Part shown: piece after piece, positions 39,412-47,973 of the stretch
Numbering within the stretch: position 1 is the first letter of the stretch
How the letters are laid out: every line of letters starts with the position of its first letter
Made by a program: the position numbers and the translations under genes
Assembly (NCBI RefSeq): GCF_023074175.1
Contig: NZ_JADPKS010000037.1
Location: forward strand, 1 to 64,000
Source of the DNA: Bradyrhizobium sp. 139
GTDB taxonomy: Bacteria > Pseudomonadota > Alphaproteobacteria > Rhizobiales > Xanthobacteraceae
Length of the DNA stretch: 64,000 bases
Direction of reading: 5' to 3'
Notes under the pieces: model-generated
What the model was told of the DNA's origin: nothing
What the model saw: only the letters and a program-made list of their open reading frames with translations
The model's database searches: none

Positions 39412-40134
39412 ATGAGATTTGCACTTGCAAGCGGTCAACGTGTTGAAGCCTACCCCGGCGGGAGAGCGAAGTGTCGCCGTTGCAACGGCGAGGTCATTGC
39501 CAAATGTGGCACGCACAGAGTCTTCCACTGGGCGCACCGGGGAATGCGGGATTGTGATACGTGGGCCGAAAAGGAAACCGACTGGCACCGCGCGTGGAAA
39601 AACAACTTCCCGGCCGAATGCCAAGAGTTTGTCCAGCACGATGAGCAATCCGGCGAAAAGCACATCGCTGATGTTCGTACCCCACCTGGCCTTGTGATTG
39701 AGTTTCAGCATTCGCCTCTCGATCCGCTAGAACGGGCTACACGCGAGCGTTTTTACGGAAATGTGGTGTGGGTTGTTGATGGCACCCGCCTAGAACGAGA
39801 CTATCCACGGTTTGATAGGGGAAAGGGTGATCTCAGGCCCACGAAAATTCAGGGATGCTTCCTCCTCGCATCCCCTGATAAGTGCTTTCCCGCGATGTGG
39901 CTTGATAGTTCAGTACCCGTCATTTTTGATTTCCGGGGTGTGGATGAGAGTCAGCCACCGGATGCGCATAGAGACGGGCTTTGGTGCCTACTTCCAGGAC
40001 GTGCGGGAGGGACTGCTTGGGTTGTTGGAATGTTGCGCGAACAATTTGTAGAGGTGGCACCAAGCCGTCCTCAGTTGCCTGTCGTTCAAGAGATCTTAGC
40101 TCTCATGACAGAGATACGCGGCGGAGGCGCTTGA
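39412..40134 (+). CDS. CoiA-like nuclease-domain protein
   Basis: The 240-residue protein has an N-terminal zinc-ribbon-like part (CRRCNGEVIAKCG, FHWAHRG) and a restriction-fold core: E54 with WHRAWK63, E82-D87 in EKHIADV, and E97/Q99 in VIEFQHS. This pattern matches the CoiA competence-protein nuclease. GGAG at 39399 supports the ATG at 39412. Codon use is less GC-biased than that of the neighbours, suggesting transfer. No competence or restriction gene lies next to it, so a defence or DNA-processing role is open. Confidence 0.75.
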   Translation: MRFALASGQRVEAYPGGRAKCRRCNGEVIAKCGTHRVFHWAHRGMRDCDTWAEKETDWHRAWKNNFPAECQEFVQHDEQSGEKHIADVRTPPGLVIEFQHSPLDPLERATRERFYGNVVWVVDGTRLERDYPRFDRGKGDLRPTKIQGCFLLASPDKCFPAMWLDSSVPVIFDFRGVDESQPPDAHRDGLWCLLPGRAGGTAWVVGMLREQFVEVAPSRPQLPVVQEILALMTEIRGGGA

Positions 40135-40222
40135 AGCCCGACGGTTTGCTGGAATGCCTGGTGGAAGGGGACCACAGCGGCGATATGCGCGTTTTTGAAC
40201 TCATCGAATAATGTCGGCTGTT

Positions 40223-40350
40223 GGCCCATCAGCGAAGTGACGGCGCGCGATTTTTGAGGTCCGCTCAGTGAGGCATGGCGGACCAGATTTGCTCCGCTTG
40301 AGTTTTTGGCGTTTGACCCGGAGCGGAAGTCGCAGACGGTCCGAACTTCT
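40223..40350. repeat. Degenerate dispersed repeat, family E (copy 1)
   Basis: GGCCCATCAGCGAAGTG (40223-40239) is followed 14 bases later by TTGAGGTCCGCT (40254-40265) and later by TTTGACCCGGAGCGGAAG. A second diverged copy with the same order lies at 41272-41400. The stretch 40135-40410 has no supported gene. Confidence 0.65.
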
Positions 40351-40410
40351 GGCACGGACACCAGCCTACGAATCCGGCGGTGGCGCAAATGTGAAGTGCC
40401 GCGGCGTGTA

Positions 40411-41166
40411 CTAGGGCGACCTTCGCGTAGACCAGAGGATAGCGTTCGTGAGGATTCGCTGGTAGCGGGCGTCCTGCCAAACTGACGGCTCGTGGCCTAG
40501 CGCTGAATAAAATACTCGTCCCTCGCCATAGAATCGGGTCCAGGTGAGAGGCCAGCCATAGAATCGTTGATGTACGCCAGTCTTGCCAAGATCCACCGAG
40601 CTTGGGTCGAGGCGCAGGAGCACGCGTGATCCACGATAGTCGAAGTCGCTGATTTGGTAGATCTCGTCCTCGACTTGCAACGAATTCCCGAGAAAAGCCA
40701 CCAGGGGATCGCCAGCATCAACCACCTCGATCTTCACGGCCTGATGCCAAGGATGACCATTAAAGTAGCCGCCGACCAGATCGAGATAGTCCGGCCAATT
40801 GTAGAATGTGTCCGTCGCCGAATGAACGCCGAGGAACCCGCGGCCCGAGCGCACAAAGTTGAGAAGAGCTCTCTTTTGCGCGTCGCTCATCGGAAGTTCT
40901 CCGGTTGTGTAGAACATCACCGCTGCGTAGCGCTCGAGGTTTTCGGTAGAAAATTCAGACGTGTCTTCCGTTGCAGTGACTTCAAAGACACCCGAATTGC
41001 TACCGAGCTGGGTCAAGATGACCTTGGAAAGCGGTATGACATCATGCCGGTAGCCGGCGGAGTATGTGAAATAGAGGATGCGCTCTGGCGGACGCTCCGC
41101 ATGCGCGCCGAGTGGTCGGATTGCCGCCGCGCCGCCGAGGAGCGCGATGAACTCACGTCGCCTCAC
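40411..41166 (-). CDS. ThuA-like domain protein with Tat signal
   Basis: The 251-residue protein has a twin-arginine signal (MRRREFIALLGGAAA) and a ThuA-like glutamine-amidotransferase-type fold: ILYFTYSAGYRHD, then GRGFLGVHSATDTF and VGGYFNGHPWHQ. ThuA proteins are linked to trehalose and other sugar use, but exported members such as this are poorly known. The GTG at 41166 is preceded by GGAGG. It is bracketed by family E repeats within the accessory patch. Confidence 0.82.
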   Translation of the reverse strand: MRRREFIALLGGAAAIRPLGAHAERPPERILYFTYSAGYRHDVIPLSKVILTQLGSNSGVFEVTATEDTSEFSTENLERYAAVMFYTTGELPMSDAQKRALLNFVRSGRGFLGVHSATDTFYNWPDYLDLVGGYFNGHPWHQAVKIEVVDAGDPLVAFLGNSLQVEDEIYQISDFDYRGSRVLLRLDPSSVDLGKTGVHQRFYGWPLTWTRFYGEGRVFYSALGHEPSVWQDARYQRILTNAILWSTRRSP

Positions 41167-41271
41167 AATCGCCTCCGCCAAAACCAACCAACCATGTTTT
41201 GAAGAAGCCTAGCACAGATCAGCCCAGCGCCGGCCCTGGGCATCGCCCTCTGGCGTCCTATGCAACGCGAT

Positions 41272-41400
41272 GGCCCATCAGTGAAGTGGCGAACCGTCTC
41301 ATTGAGGTCCGCTTCGGGGGTGGCAACGGACTAGTTTTGTCAGGCCGAGTTCTTCGCACTTTGACCGAAAGGCGACATCGGGCTCGTCGAGGGACGCCGT
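41272..41400. repeat. Degenerate dispersed repeat, family E (copy 2)
   Basis: GGCCCATCAGTGAAGTG (41272-41288) and TTGAGGTCCGCT (41302-41313) repeat the order of the copy at 40223, with nearly the same spacing, followed by a diverged CTTTGACCGAAAGGCGAC. Together the copies flank the ThuA-like gene in direct orientation. Confidence 0.65.
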
Positions 41401-41415
41401 ATCGAGCATGGGAAC

Positions 41416-42222
41416 CTAGTGGGTCACCGCATTCCTGACTCCCCGCCAGATTTGATCCTTCAGAGCAATCAGCGGCGGTGGCGGCCGTGTCTCCGGCGGC
41501 TCTGCTCGCCTGGCGCCGTCAACGACGAGACTGGCGATGTCGATTTCGCCGTCTGTGTAGTAGCGATCGCCTTCGCCATTTCGGCCGAGCAGTGTCGGGC
41601 CCGTTCCGGAAATCTGAAAGAAATTTCTGACCATGTCCGCCTCGCGCAAACCCCGCATCAGCAGATCGCGCTCGGCATCGATATCGGGCGCGATGTGATG
41701 AGTTACCTGTCCCGTGTCGTGGCTCAAGCCGACCCCACGGTCAAACGTGACCGAGCCGAGCCATACCGGACGGCCATCGGTTCCTTTTTCAAGGACCAAC
41801 CACAATCGAACGTGATGTCGCTTGTCGGCGCTCCCGCCGTCGGGTTTCTCAAAGGCAAGCTGTTCTTTTTTTCCCTCATAGTAGAGAGGGCTGACAGGCG
41901 CATCGTGGTATGGCCGGTCGAGCACCACGCTGCCGACGATCTCGATACTCGTGCGCAACGTAATTGGGTCGGCCGGAAACCAGTCCGCCGCGTGCATGGC
42001 GCGGAGCACATCTTCTTTGCTGCCAACGAGCCCGACATTGAGCGCATCTCCCGGAATGCCGCTGCTCGTGCGGGTCACCATCGGCAGAGAGGCCAAGCCG
42101 GGTTCATGCTCGTGATGGGTCCAGAGGGCAGGAAGCACAACGTAAGCCAGCACGAAATAGATGGCTACCACAGCCGCAAGAACCAGAAGCCATCCTCGTC
42201 TGACTGGGAACTGCTTTGTCAT
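41416..42222 (-). CDS. LssY_C domain membrane protein
   Basis: The 268-residue protein has one N-terminal membrane anchor (about 10-33) and an extracytoplasmic domain like the C-terminal domain of LssY: NVGLVGSKEDVLRAMHAADW, DRPYHDAPVSPLYYEGKKEQ and HHVRLWLV. LssY_C usually follows a PAP2 phosphatase domain; here it stands alone. The ATG at 42222 directly precedes the anchor. The function is unknown. The 244 bases upstream to the next gene contain nothing recognised. Confidence 0.75.
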   Translation of the reverse strand: MTKQFPVRRGWLLVLAAVVAIYFVLAYVVLPALWTHHEHEPGLASLPMVTRTSSGIPGDALNVGLVGSKEDVLRAMHAADWFPADPITLRTSIEIVGSVVLDRPYHDAPVSPLYYEGKKEQLAFEKPDGGSADKRHHVRLWLVLEKGTDGRPVWLGSVTFDRGVGLSHDTGQVTHHIAPDIDAERDLLMRGLREADMVRNFFQISGTGPTLLGRNGEGDRYYTDGEIDIASLVVDGARRAEPPETRPPPPLIALKDQIWRGVRNAVTH

Positions 42223-42466
42223 ATTGCTCTCACGGGATGATATTCGGAGCGCACATTCTGTCCAGCGCTTCGTCTGCGCCAGGCATAATCTGGCTCCGAG
42301 CCGCCTGAGTCGGTGGCCTGTTTCATATCCGCTTTCATATCAGCTTAAGATCGCAATATCGCTTTCTGGCCCTTGGCGGACCAACGGTAACGTTGCCTAT
42401 CGCGCCGGTGTTGGCGGCACGGCAGACCTCAAAGCACGGACCTGGGTCTCGCCTTCAGCCCGTCGA

Positions 42467-43558
42467 TCACGCGACCAAATACCTCTTCACCGCCGCCTCA
42501 TCCCAAGCAATCCCGTTGCCGGGCTCCTCGCCCGGCAGCGCAAAGCCGTCCTTGATCGTCAACCGTGTCGCCAGCACCGCGTCGGCCCAATCGACATATT
42601 CCAGCCAATGCGCGGTCGGCGTCACGCACAGCAAATGCGCGCTGACCTCCGAGAACAGATGCGTCGACATCTCGATGCCGGCGGCATGCGCCAAGGATGC
42701 GGCGCGCAGCCAGCCGGTGACGCCGCCGATGCGCTGCACGTCAGGCATCACGTAATCGCAGGCTTCCGCAGAAAGCGCGGCCTGCATCGCGAAAGCGCTG
42801 TCAAAGTTCTCGCCGATCTGGACCGGCGTGCGCAGCGCGTCCGCAATGCGGGCACAGCCGGCATAGTCGTCATGGCGGATCGGCTCCTCGATCCAGGTCA
42901 GGCCCTCGTCGTCGAGCATCTCGCCGCGGCGAATGGCCTCGGTGACCGTCAGCGCCTGGTTGTAGTCGCACGTCAGCGTCACCTGATCGCCGACGGCTTT
43001 GCGCACCGCGCGTACCACGGCGAGATCTTCGCGCGCATCGGGCCGGCCGACGCGGATCTTTGCCGCCTGAAAACCCTCAGCCAGCAGCTTGTGCGCCTCC
43101 TCCACCGCGGCGCCCGCCGGCATGATTCCGAGCCCCTTCGAATTGTAGGCCCTGACCGGCTTCGGCGCGCCGCCGAGCAGGCGCGCGAGCGGCAGGCCTC
43201 TGCTGCGCGCCAGCGCGTCCCATGCCGCCATGTCGATGCCGGATTGCGCCAGCCGTTGCAAGCCGGCCAGGCCAAGCAGCGTGAAACGCTGGGTCAGCTT
43301 GCGCTCGATTTCGAGCGGCAGCAGCTCGTCGCCGCCGAGCAGCTCCGACATTTCCATGACCATCGCCGTCAGCGGCTTCAAGGCCGACGGCGTGATCGAG
43401 AACAGATAGGCATGCCCCACCGCGCCCCGATCGGTCTCGCAGTCGATCAGCACCAGCGGCGCCTTGGCGACCGCGCCAGTCGAGGTCTGGAGCGGCAAAT
43501 TCATCGGCACGATCACGGGACGCGCGACAAAGCGTTTGATGCGAATGGTCTCGGTCAT
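42467..43558 (-). CDS. Enolase-superfamily (mandelate racemase/muconate lactonizing) enzyme
   Basis: The 363-residue protein has an N-terminal capping domain and a C-terminal barrel. The barrel shows the KIRVGR (KxR in place of KxK) general base near residue 167, metal ligands in CDYNQAL, WIEEP and IGENF, and the His-Asp dyad in STHLFSE and MPDVQRIGG. These place it in the mandelate racemase subgroup, acting on a hydroxy- or sugar acid. The ATG at 43558 fits. No sugar-acid operon surrounds it, so the substrate is open. Confidence 0.87.
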   Translation of the reverse strand: MTETIRIKRFVARPVIVPMNLPLQTSTGAVAKAPLVLIDCETDRGAVGHAYLFSITPSALKPLTAMVMEMSELLGGDELLPLEIERKLTQRFTLLGLAGLQRLAQSGIDMAAWDALARSRGLPLARLLGGAPKPVRAYNSKGLGIMPAGAAVEEAHKLLAEGFQAAKIRVGRPDAREDLAVVRAVRKAVGDQVTLTCDYNQALTVTEAIRRGEMLDDEGLTWIEEPIRHDDYAGCARIADALRTPVQIGENFDSAFAMQAALSAEACDYVMPDVQRIGGVTGWLRAASLAHAAGIEMSTHLFSEVSAHLLCVTPTAHWLEYVDWADAVLATRLTIKDGFALPGEEPGNGIAWDEAAVKRYLVA

Positions 43559-43759
43559 CTAGAGGATCTCCCGGCGAGTGGATGCAGGTCCGGCCGATCT
43601 TAAACAATAGTGGTGAAACGAAAAGGCGCTTGCTTCGGCCAACATGGATTGGCGTTGAATAAGCTCTGAGCGGACTTATGTCGACCGGCGGTGATGAAAT
43701 CCGGCGACGCGCGCGGGCTCGAAGGTGCGCTGGCCTTGCTCAAGCCGACGTGAGGCGGC

Positions 43760-44983
43760 TCATCGCGCCGTGCCTTCGCTGAAGGCGGTTTCGATCACCT
43801 CGCCGAAGGGTTGCCAGGAACGGCCGTCGAACTGGACAAGCCGCATCTGCTTGATCGGCAGGTAGCTGTTCGGCGAGGTATTCATCCTTATGTTGGGCAA
43901 GGCAACGGAGGGCTGATGGTCCCTGAGCGAGGCCGCCTGACGCATGATGTTCTCTCGCGACAGGTCGTCACCGCATTGCTTCAGCACCTGCGTCAGCGCC
44001 TCGGCCGCGGCGTAGCCATAGACCGCGGCGCTGTTGTTGGTGCTTTCGACGTGATGATATTTGTCCATAAAGGCGAACCAGTCCTTCATGGCAGGATCGT
44101 CCTTCCATGCGGGATCGCTCGGATCCTTCAGAAAAGCAGCCGAGATCACGCCGGCGGAATTCTCGAGGCCCGCGGGCGCCATTGCATTGGCGATTGAGGC
44201 GGAGGCATCGTTCACGATGATGACCGGCCGCCATTTGAGTGACGCCGCCAGCTCGATCACCTTGGACGCAGTCGACGGCACGCCGAGAAAGACGAAAATG
44301 TCGGCGCCGGCGCGCTTGAGGATCGAAACGTGTCCTTCGAGATGCTCATCGGCGATGTCGAAGGCGATGTCGACAAGGACAAGACGATTCAGATCGCCAA
44401 GTCCTTCCTGGATGCCCCGATAGAGCATGCGCCCGAACTGGTCGTTCTGCCAGAGCACGACGATCTTCTTCCGCGGATAATAGGCCTGGATATAATTGGC
44501 GTAGATGCGCCCCTCCGACCGGAACGACGGCTGCCAGCCCATGGTCCAGGGAAACGCCTTGGCCTGGCTCAGCTCCTCGTCGCCGGAGGCGACGAAAAGC
44601 TGCGGGATTTTCTTTTCGTTCAGGTACCAGCGCGTGGCGAGATTGCCGGGCGTGCCGAACGAGCCGAACATCAGGTGCACGTCGTCCTTCTCGACCAGAT
44701 TGCGCGTCAGCTCCAGCGCGGTCGCCGGATCGGAATTGTGGTCGCGCGTGATGAAGCGGATCTTGCGACCGTTGACGCCGCCGCGCGCGTTGACCATGTC
44801 GAAATAGGCGGCCTCCGCCTGGCCGATGGCGCCGAATTCCGAGAGCGGACCCGAATACGGCATGACATTGCCGATGCGGATTTCGTTGTCGCTCGCCGAT
44901 TGCTCGGCACGTTGCTGCGACATTGCGCCGAGCGACGCGAGTGCGATCATCAAAACGAACAGCAGTCTGCCAGCGACGCGCAT
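43760..44983 (-). CDS. Branched-chain-type ABC substrate-binding protein
   Basis: The 407-residue periplasmic protein has a signal peptide (residues 1-25) and the Peripla_BP_6 fold: IRIGNVMPYSGPLSEFGAIG, VNARGGVNGRKIRFITRDHN and the GYAAAEALTQVLKQCG helix. Members bind amino acids, amides or aromatic acids. No liv permease lies nearby, so it is an orphan. The ATG at 44983 is taken; a GTG at 44992 adds three residues. The flanking 200-250 base gaps hold nothing recognised. Confidence 0.88.
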   Translation of the reverse strand: MRVAGRLLFVLMIALASLGAMSQQRAEQSASDNEIRIGNVMPYSGPLSEFGAIGQAEAAYFDMVNARGGVNGRKIRFITRDHNSDPATALELTRNLVEKDDVHLMFGSFGTPGNLATRWYLNEKKIPQLFVASGDEELSQAKAFPWTMGWQPSFRSEGRIYANYIQAYYPRKKIVVLWQNDQFGRMLYRGIQEGLGDLNRLVLVDIAFDIADEHLEGHVSILKRAGADIFVFLGVPSTASKVIELAASLKWRPVIIVNDASASIANAMAPAGLENSAGVISAAFLKDPSDPAWKDDPAMKDWFAFMDKYHHVESTNNSAAVYGYAAAEALTQVLKQCGDDLSRENIMRQAASLRDHQPSVALPNIRMNTSPNSYLPIKQMRLVQFDGRSWQPFGEVIETAFSEGTAR

Positions 44984-45237
44984 GTTCGACACCCCGATAT
45001 TGGTCCGTCAGAGAGGGTTGCCTCGACCTGCACCAAGGCTGGTTGATCTAGGTCAAGCGTTTGTCAATCCTGTGGCTCGACGGCTGCTTTCGACGTTACG
45101 TCCTGCCAGACGAAACGGCAGGTGGGCTGACGCGCTCTCAATCCGCAGAGTGTACCGTGTGGCACGCTTCTCCCTAGCCCTCCGTGGGCAGGGGAGGGGG
45201 ATAGCCCAGCAAAGGGTGAGAGTTGGTCGTCGCGCCA

Positions 45238-46170
45238 TTACGGCAGCCCCCGCGCCTCCAACTGATGCACCAGCAGCAGCGTCGGTTCGGCGAGGCTGTC
45301 GCCGGAGCCGTCGAGGCCGAAGGCGCTCGCGATGCCGTCGCGGCTGCGCAGCAGCGTGCTGCGCGGGCAGTGGCCGGCGCCGCAGAGCGTCTTCTTCAAG
45401 ATCTCGCCCTGCGCCACGAGGCTTGCGGGATCGTTCGCGGCCCAGGCCAGCAAGATCGGCGCGTCGACGTTGAGGATGCCGGGAAAGACCGAACGCTTGT
45501 CATATTGGGCGGGGTCAGTGCCGAGATAGGCCTTCTCGCTGTCGCTCGCGTCCTTGCCCGCGCGGTAGATGCCGGACACCAGCACGACGGCCGCGACATC
45601 GGCCCGGTCGGTCTGGAACTCGGGATGCGCCAGCAAGGTGGCGACATGGAAGGCGCCGGCACCATAGCCGACCGCGACGATCTCGCGGGCGTCGCCATTG
45701 AACAGGTCGATATTGCCGTGGACCCAGGACAGCGCTGCCGCCACGTCGGTCGCCCCCATCGGCCAGGCCGCCGAGGGCGCAAGGCGATAGTTGACGCGCA
45801 CGCCGATCATGCCGTTGCGCGCGGCAAAGCACATCGCCTGGTCCTGGATCTCGCGGGACAGGTCCGGAGCGCCGCGGTCGCCGGTGAAGGTGTCGCCGGC
45901 CACGAACAGCAGCACCGGCCGGGGCGTGTCCGCCTTGGTCTCGCTGCTGGTGGCGACGTCGAGCACATTGGCCTCGCTGTCGCCGTAGCGCAGCCCGCGC
46001 GAGAAAGAGACCTGCTCGCACAGCCGCGCGGTGCCGCCGGCGGTGGTGTCGCTGTCGGTGAGGCCCACCCGCACGAGATCGGACGGCACTGTGAGCCGCG
46101 CCGGCAACGGACCGTGTGCGGAGGCTGCCGTCAGGCTCAGGATGAGAAAAAATGCGAGATAATTCTTCAT
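45238..46170 (-). CDS. Secreted alpha/beta hydrolase-like protein lacking the nucleophilic Ser
   Basis: The 310-residue protein has a signal peptide (MKNYLAFFLILSLTAASA) and a carboxylesterase-type fold: VRVNYRLAPSAAWPMGATDV, then the elbow VGYGAGAFHVA. The residue where the catalytic Ser is expected is Gly170 (codon GGT at 45661-45663). The acid (WAANDPAS) and His (GHCPRS) regions remain. It is therefore either an inactive homologue or one with another use. A hypothetical secreted protein is encoded 71 bases upstream on the same strand. Confidence 0.82.
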   Translation of the reverse strand: MKNYLAFFLILSLTAASAHGPLPARLTVPSDLVRVGLTDSDTTAGGTARLCEQVSFSRGLRYGDSEANVLDVATSSETKADTPRPVLLFVAGDTFTGDRGAPDLSREIQDQAMCFAARNGMIGVRVNYRLAPSAAWPMGATDVAAALSWVHGNIDLFNGDAREIVAVGYGAGAFHVATLLAHPEFQTDRADVAAVVLVSGIYRAGKDASDSEKAYLGTDPAQYDKRSVFPGILNVDAPILLAWAANDPASLVAQGEILKKTLCGAGHCPRSTLLRSRDGIASAFGLDGSGDSLAEPTLLLVHQLEARGLP

Positions 46171-46241
46171 GACGGTGTCGGCCCTGCGTGCCCGATATGG
46201 GCTCGCACGTTTGGCCTGTCTTTCCAAATCGCCTTATTAGT

Positions 46242-46808
46242 TCATTCGTCTTGAGGCGATTTCACGGCACCCGGTTTCGTCCCCGCGCGCAGTTCAATTC
46301 CGCGGCTGGAACGTGCAATCCGCCCGCTGCCGTCCTTCCGGCGGATGGCATTGGGGTCGATCGTGCAGCTCAGCTTGTTCAGGCTCTCGAAGTTCGATCC
46401 CGCCGCACCATCGGGTGGAATGCCAGCGAGCGCTTCTGTCGCAAAAATTTCATTGGCCGTCGAGCCGTTCACGGTCCTGGTCTTCTTGCCGAAGGTCACC
46501 TCGCAATTTCGCATGGTGATGTCGACATTGCCGGTGCGGCAGACGATTCTGTCCGCGATCACGACGATCGGCTTCTTGTAGGAAACGTCGCTGGTCGCGG
46601 CGAACAGCATCGCCAGCGCCTTCTTCTCAGGCCCCGTCAGGTCCGGCGACAGCGGCGCGATCACGCCGGCGAGCGCCAGCGCCGTCGCGCCCGACACTTT
46701 TGCAGGCGTTGCGCCGGAGGCCCCCGCGGCGTTGAAGGCGCCGGCAAGAACGAGAGCAGAGACGATGCAGGCCCGAATCCGGGATCGGGACCATGTCGCG
46801 AACGTCAT
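46242..46808 (-). CDS. Secreted hypothetical protein
   Basis: The 188-residue protein starts with a signal peptide (SRIRACIVSALVLAGAFNAAGASG) and continues with a small alpha/beta domain that has two cysteines (VCRTGNVDITMRNCEV) and a basic tail. I do not recognise a family. Codon use is normal for the window, so it is probably genuine. It may form a unit with the hydrolase-like gene downstream. The ATG at 46808 is preferred; a GTG-rich extension upstream lacks support. Confidence 0.65.
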   Translation of the reverse strand: MTFATWSRSRIRACIVSALVLAGAFNAAGASGATPAKVSGATALALAGVIAPLSPDLTGPEKKALAMLFAATSDVSYKKPIVVIADRIVCRTGNVDITMRNCEVTFGKKTRTVNGSTANEIFATEALAGIPPDGAAGSNFESLNKLSCTIDPNAIRRKDGSGRIARSSRGIELRAGTKPGAVKSPQDE

Positions 46809-47183
46809 TCGCGTCGCTCCTGTCCCGGTCACGGCTTCGATGCCGCAAGGCGCCCGAGCCTATGACAGAATTGCCGCTGGTGGCAGAGCCATGTGCTTCA
46901 GGCTGCCGCCCTGAAATCCTGCAACGTCGGCTGAAAATGAGCCGGCTGATAGAATCGAGATTAACTTTTACGGGAGATCGAGTGGCGGCTTCTCTTCCGC
47001 CCGACTTCTCGCCCCCTGGCCCGCAATCGAGGGAGAATCCGCGAACCGCGCGACGATTGCGCGGTGCGGCTGTTTTGGTCAGACGTTCCAAAACGGTTGG
47101 GGTGCGCGAGCCCTGCCGCAGGCCGGCGGCGCGTTCTACTTTGCATGGGGTTGTTTTCGCAGTTTTAGTTTTAGACCGGCCCG
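46809..47183. other. Gene-free region
   Basis: About 375 bases without a supported gene. Frames on both strands lack ribosome sites and have no family likeness. No tRNA, strong hairpin terminator or repeat of the families seen elsewhere is visible. Confidence 0.5.
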
Positions 47184-47762
47184 TTACGCCGGCTTCATCG
47201 TCCGGAAGGTGATGGAATAGCGCCGCGCCTCGACCGGCGGGATGCTGTGCTCCCATTGCGCGCGCGCTTCGCCGTCCATCATGTAAAGCGAGCGCGGCAG
47301 GGCTTCGAGCGTGTGGCGCTCCCATCCGTTGCCGCTGCGGCGGCGGAAGCGGAATTTGCAGGGCGAGCCCAGCGACAGGCCGAGGATCTCTTTGAAATGC
47401 GGCTTGTCGCGGTGCCAGCCGATGCCGACACCGACGTCATATTCGGTGCAGAGCACCTGCCGGATGCTGCCGCCGGCAAGGCCCGCCCATGCCTCGGCCT
47501 GCCGCGCGACGGGCAGCACCCAGTCCGGGATCGGCTCGGCCTCGGCCAGCCGTTGCAGCGAATAGTCATAGCGATAGCCGAACGACGCCACCCGGCGGTT
47601 GCCTTCGAAGGCGCCGAACTGGAAGCGCTGGAGCGGCAATGCCGCGATGCGGCCGATCAAGACCTGCTCGACGGCGGCCTCGACGAAGTCATCGCTATAG
47701 CGAAGCCCCGCAGGGCCCGCTTGCCGATCGGCGAATAAACCAAGCTGCGTCATTCCTCGCAT
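47184..47762 (-). CDS. AlkB-like 2-oxoglutarate/Fe(II) dioxygenase
   Basis: The 192-residue protein carries the Fe(II) triad H117 and D119 (GIGWHRDKPHF) and H172 (WEHSIPP), with the 2-oxoglutarate Arg in ARRYSITFR. It is the alpha-ketoglutarate dioxygenase type that repairs alkylated bases or hydroxylates nucleic acid or protein. The ATG at 47762 has GGAA just before it; ATG 47753 is also possible. The frame continues upstream without homology. It is convergent with nothing nearby and is divergent from the 46-residue membrane gene. Confidence 0.88.
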   Translation of the reverse strand: MRGMTQLGLFADRQAGPAGLRYSDDFVEAAVEQVLIGRIAALPLQRFQFGAFEGNRRVASFGYRYDYSLQRLAEAEPIPDWVLPVARQAEAWAGLAGGSIRQVLCTEYDVGVGIGWHRDKPHFKEILGLSLGSPCKFRFRRRSGNGWERHTLEALPRSLYMMDGEARAQWEHSIPPVEARRYSITFRTMKPA

Positions 47763-47832
47763 TTCCGTGATGGAACCTAATGGAGGCTGATGCGACTTAC
47801 ATATGACGCGGGAAGAAACGTGCGAGGCTGTC

Positions 47833-47973
47833 ATGGCAGAGAAGCATACCGCCGATCCGGCAGAGATCATGCGGGCGACCGGTCATCCTGAGCTGGAATA
47901 TGCCGCCGGCTGGACCATCGCCGGCCTGGTCACCATCGGCACCATCGTCGCCGCCTGGGTATTCGCGATCTAG
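47833..47973 (+). CDS. 46-residue single-pass membrane protein
   Basis: This short frame (MAEKHTADPAEIMRATGHPE at the start) has a polar N-terminal half and a single hydrophobic helix TIAGLVTIGTIVAAWVF to the end. GCGAGG precedes the ATG. Codon use is strongly biased to G/C at third positions, supporting real coding. Its stop falls exactly at the truncated end of the binding-protein pseudogene on the other strand. The function is unknown; it is divergent from the AlkB-like gene. Confidence 0.6.
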   Translation: MAEKHTADPAEIMRATGHPELEYAAGWTIAGLVTIGTIVAAWVFAI

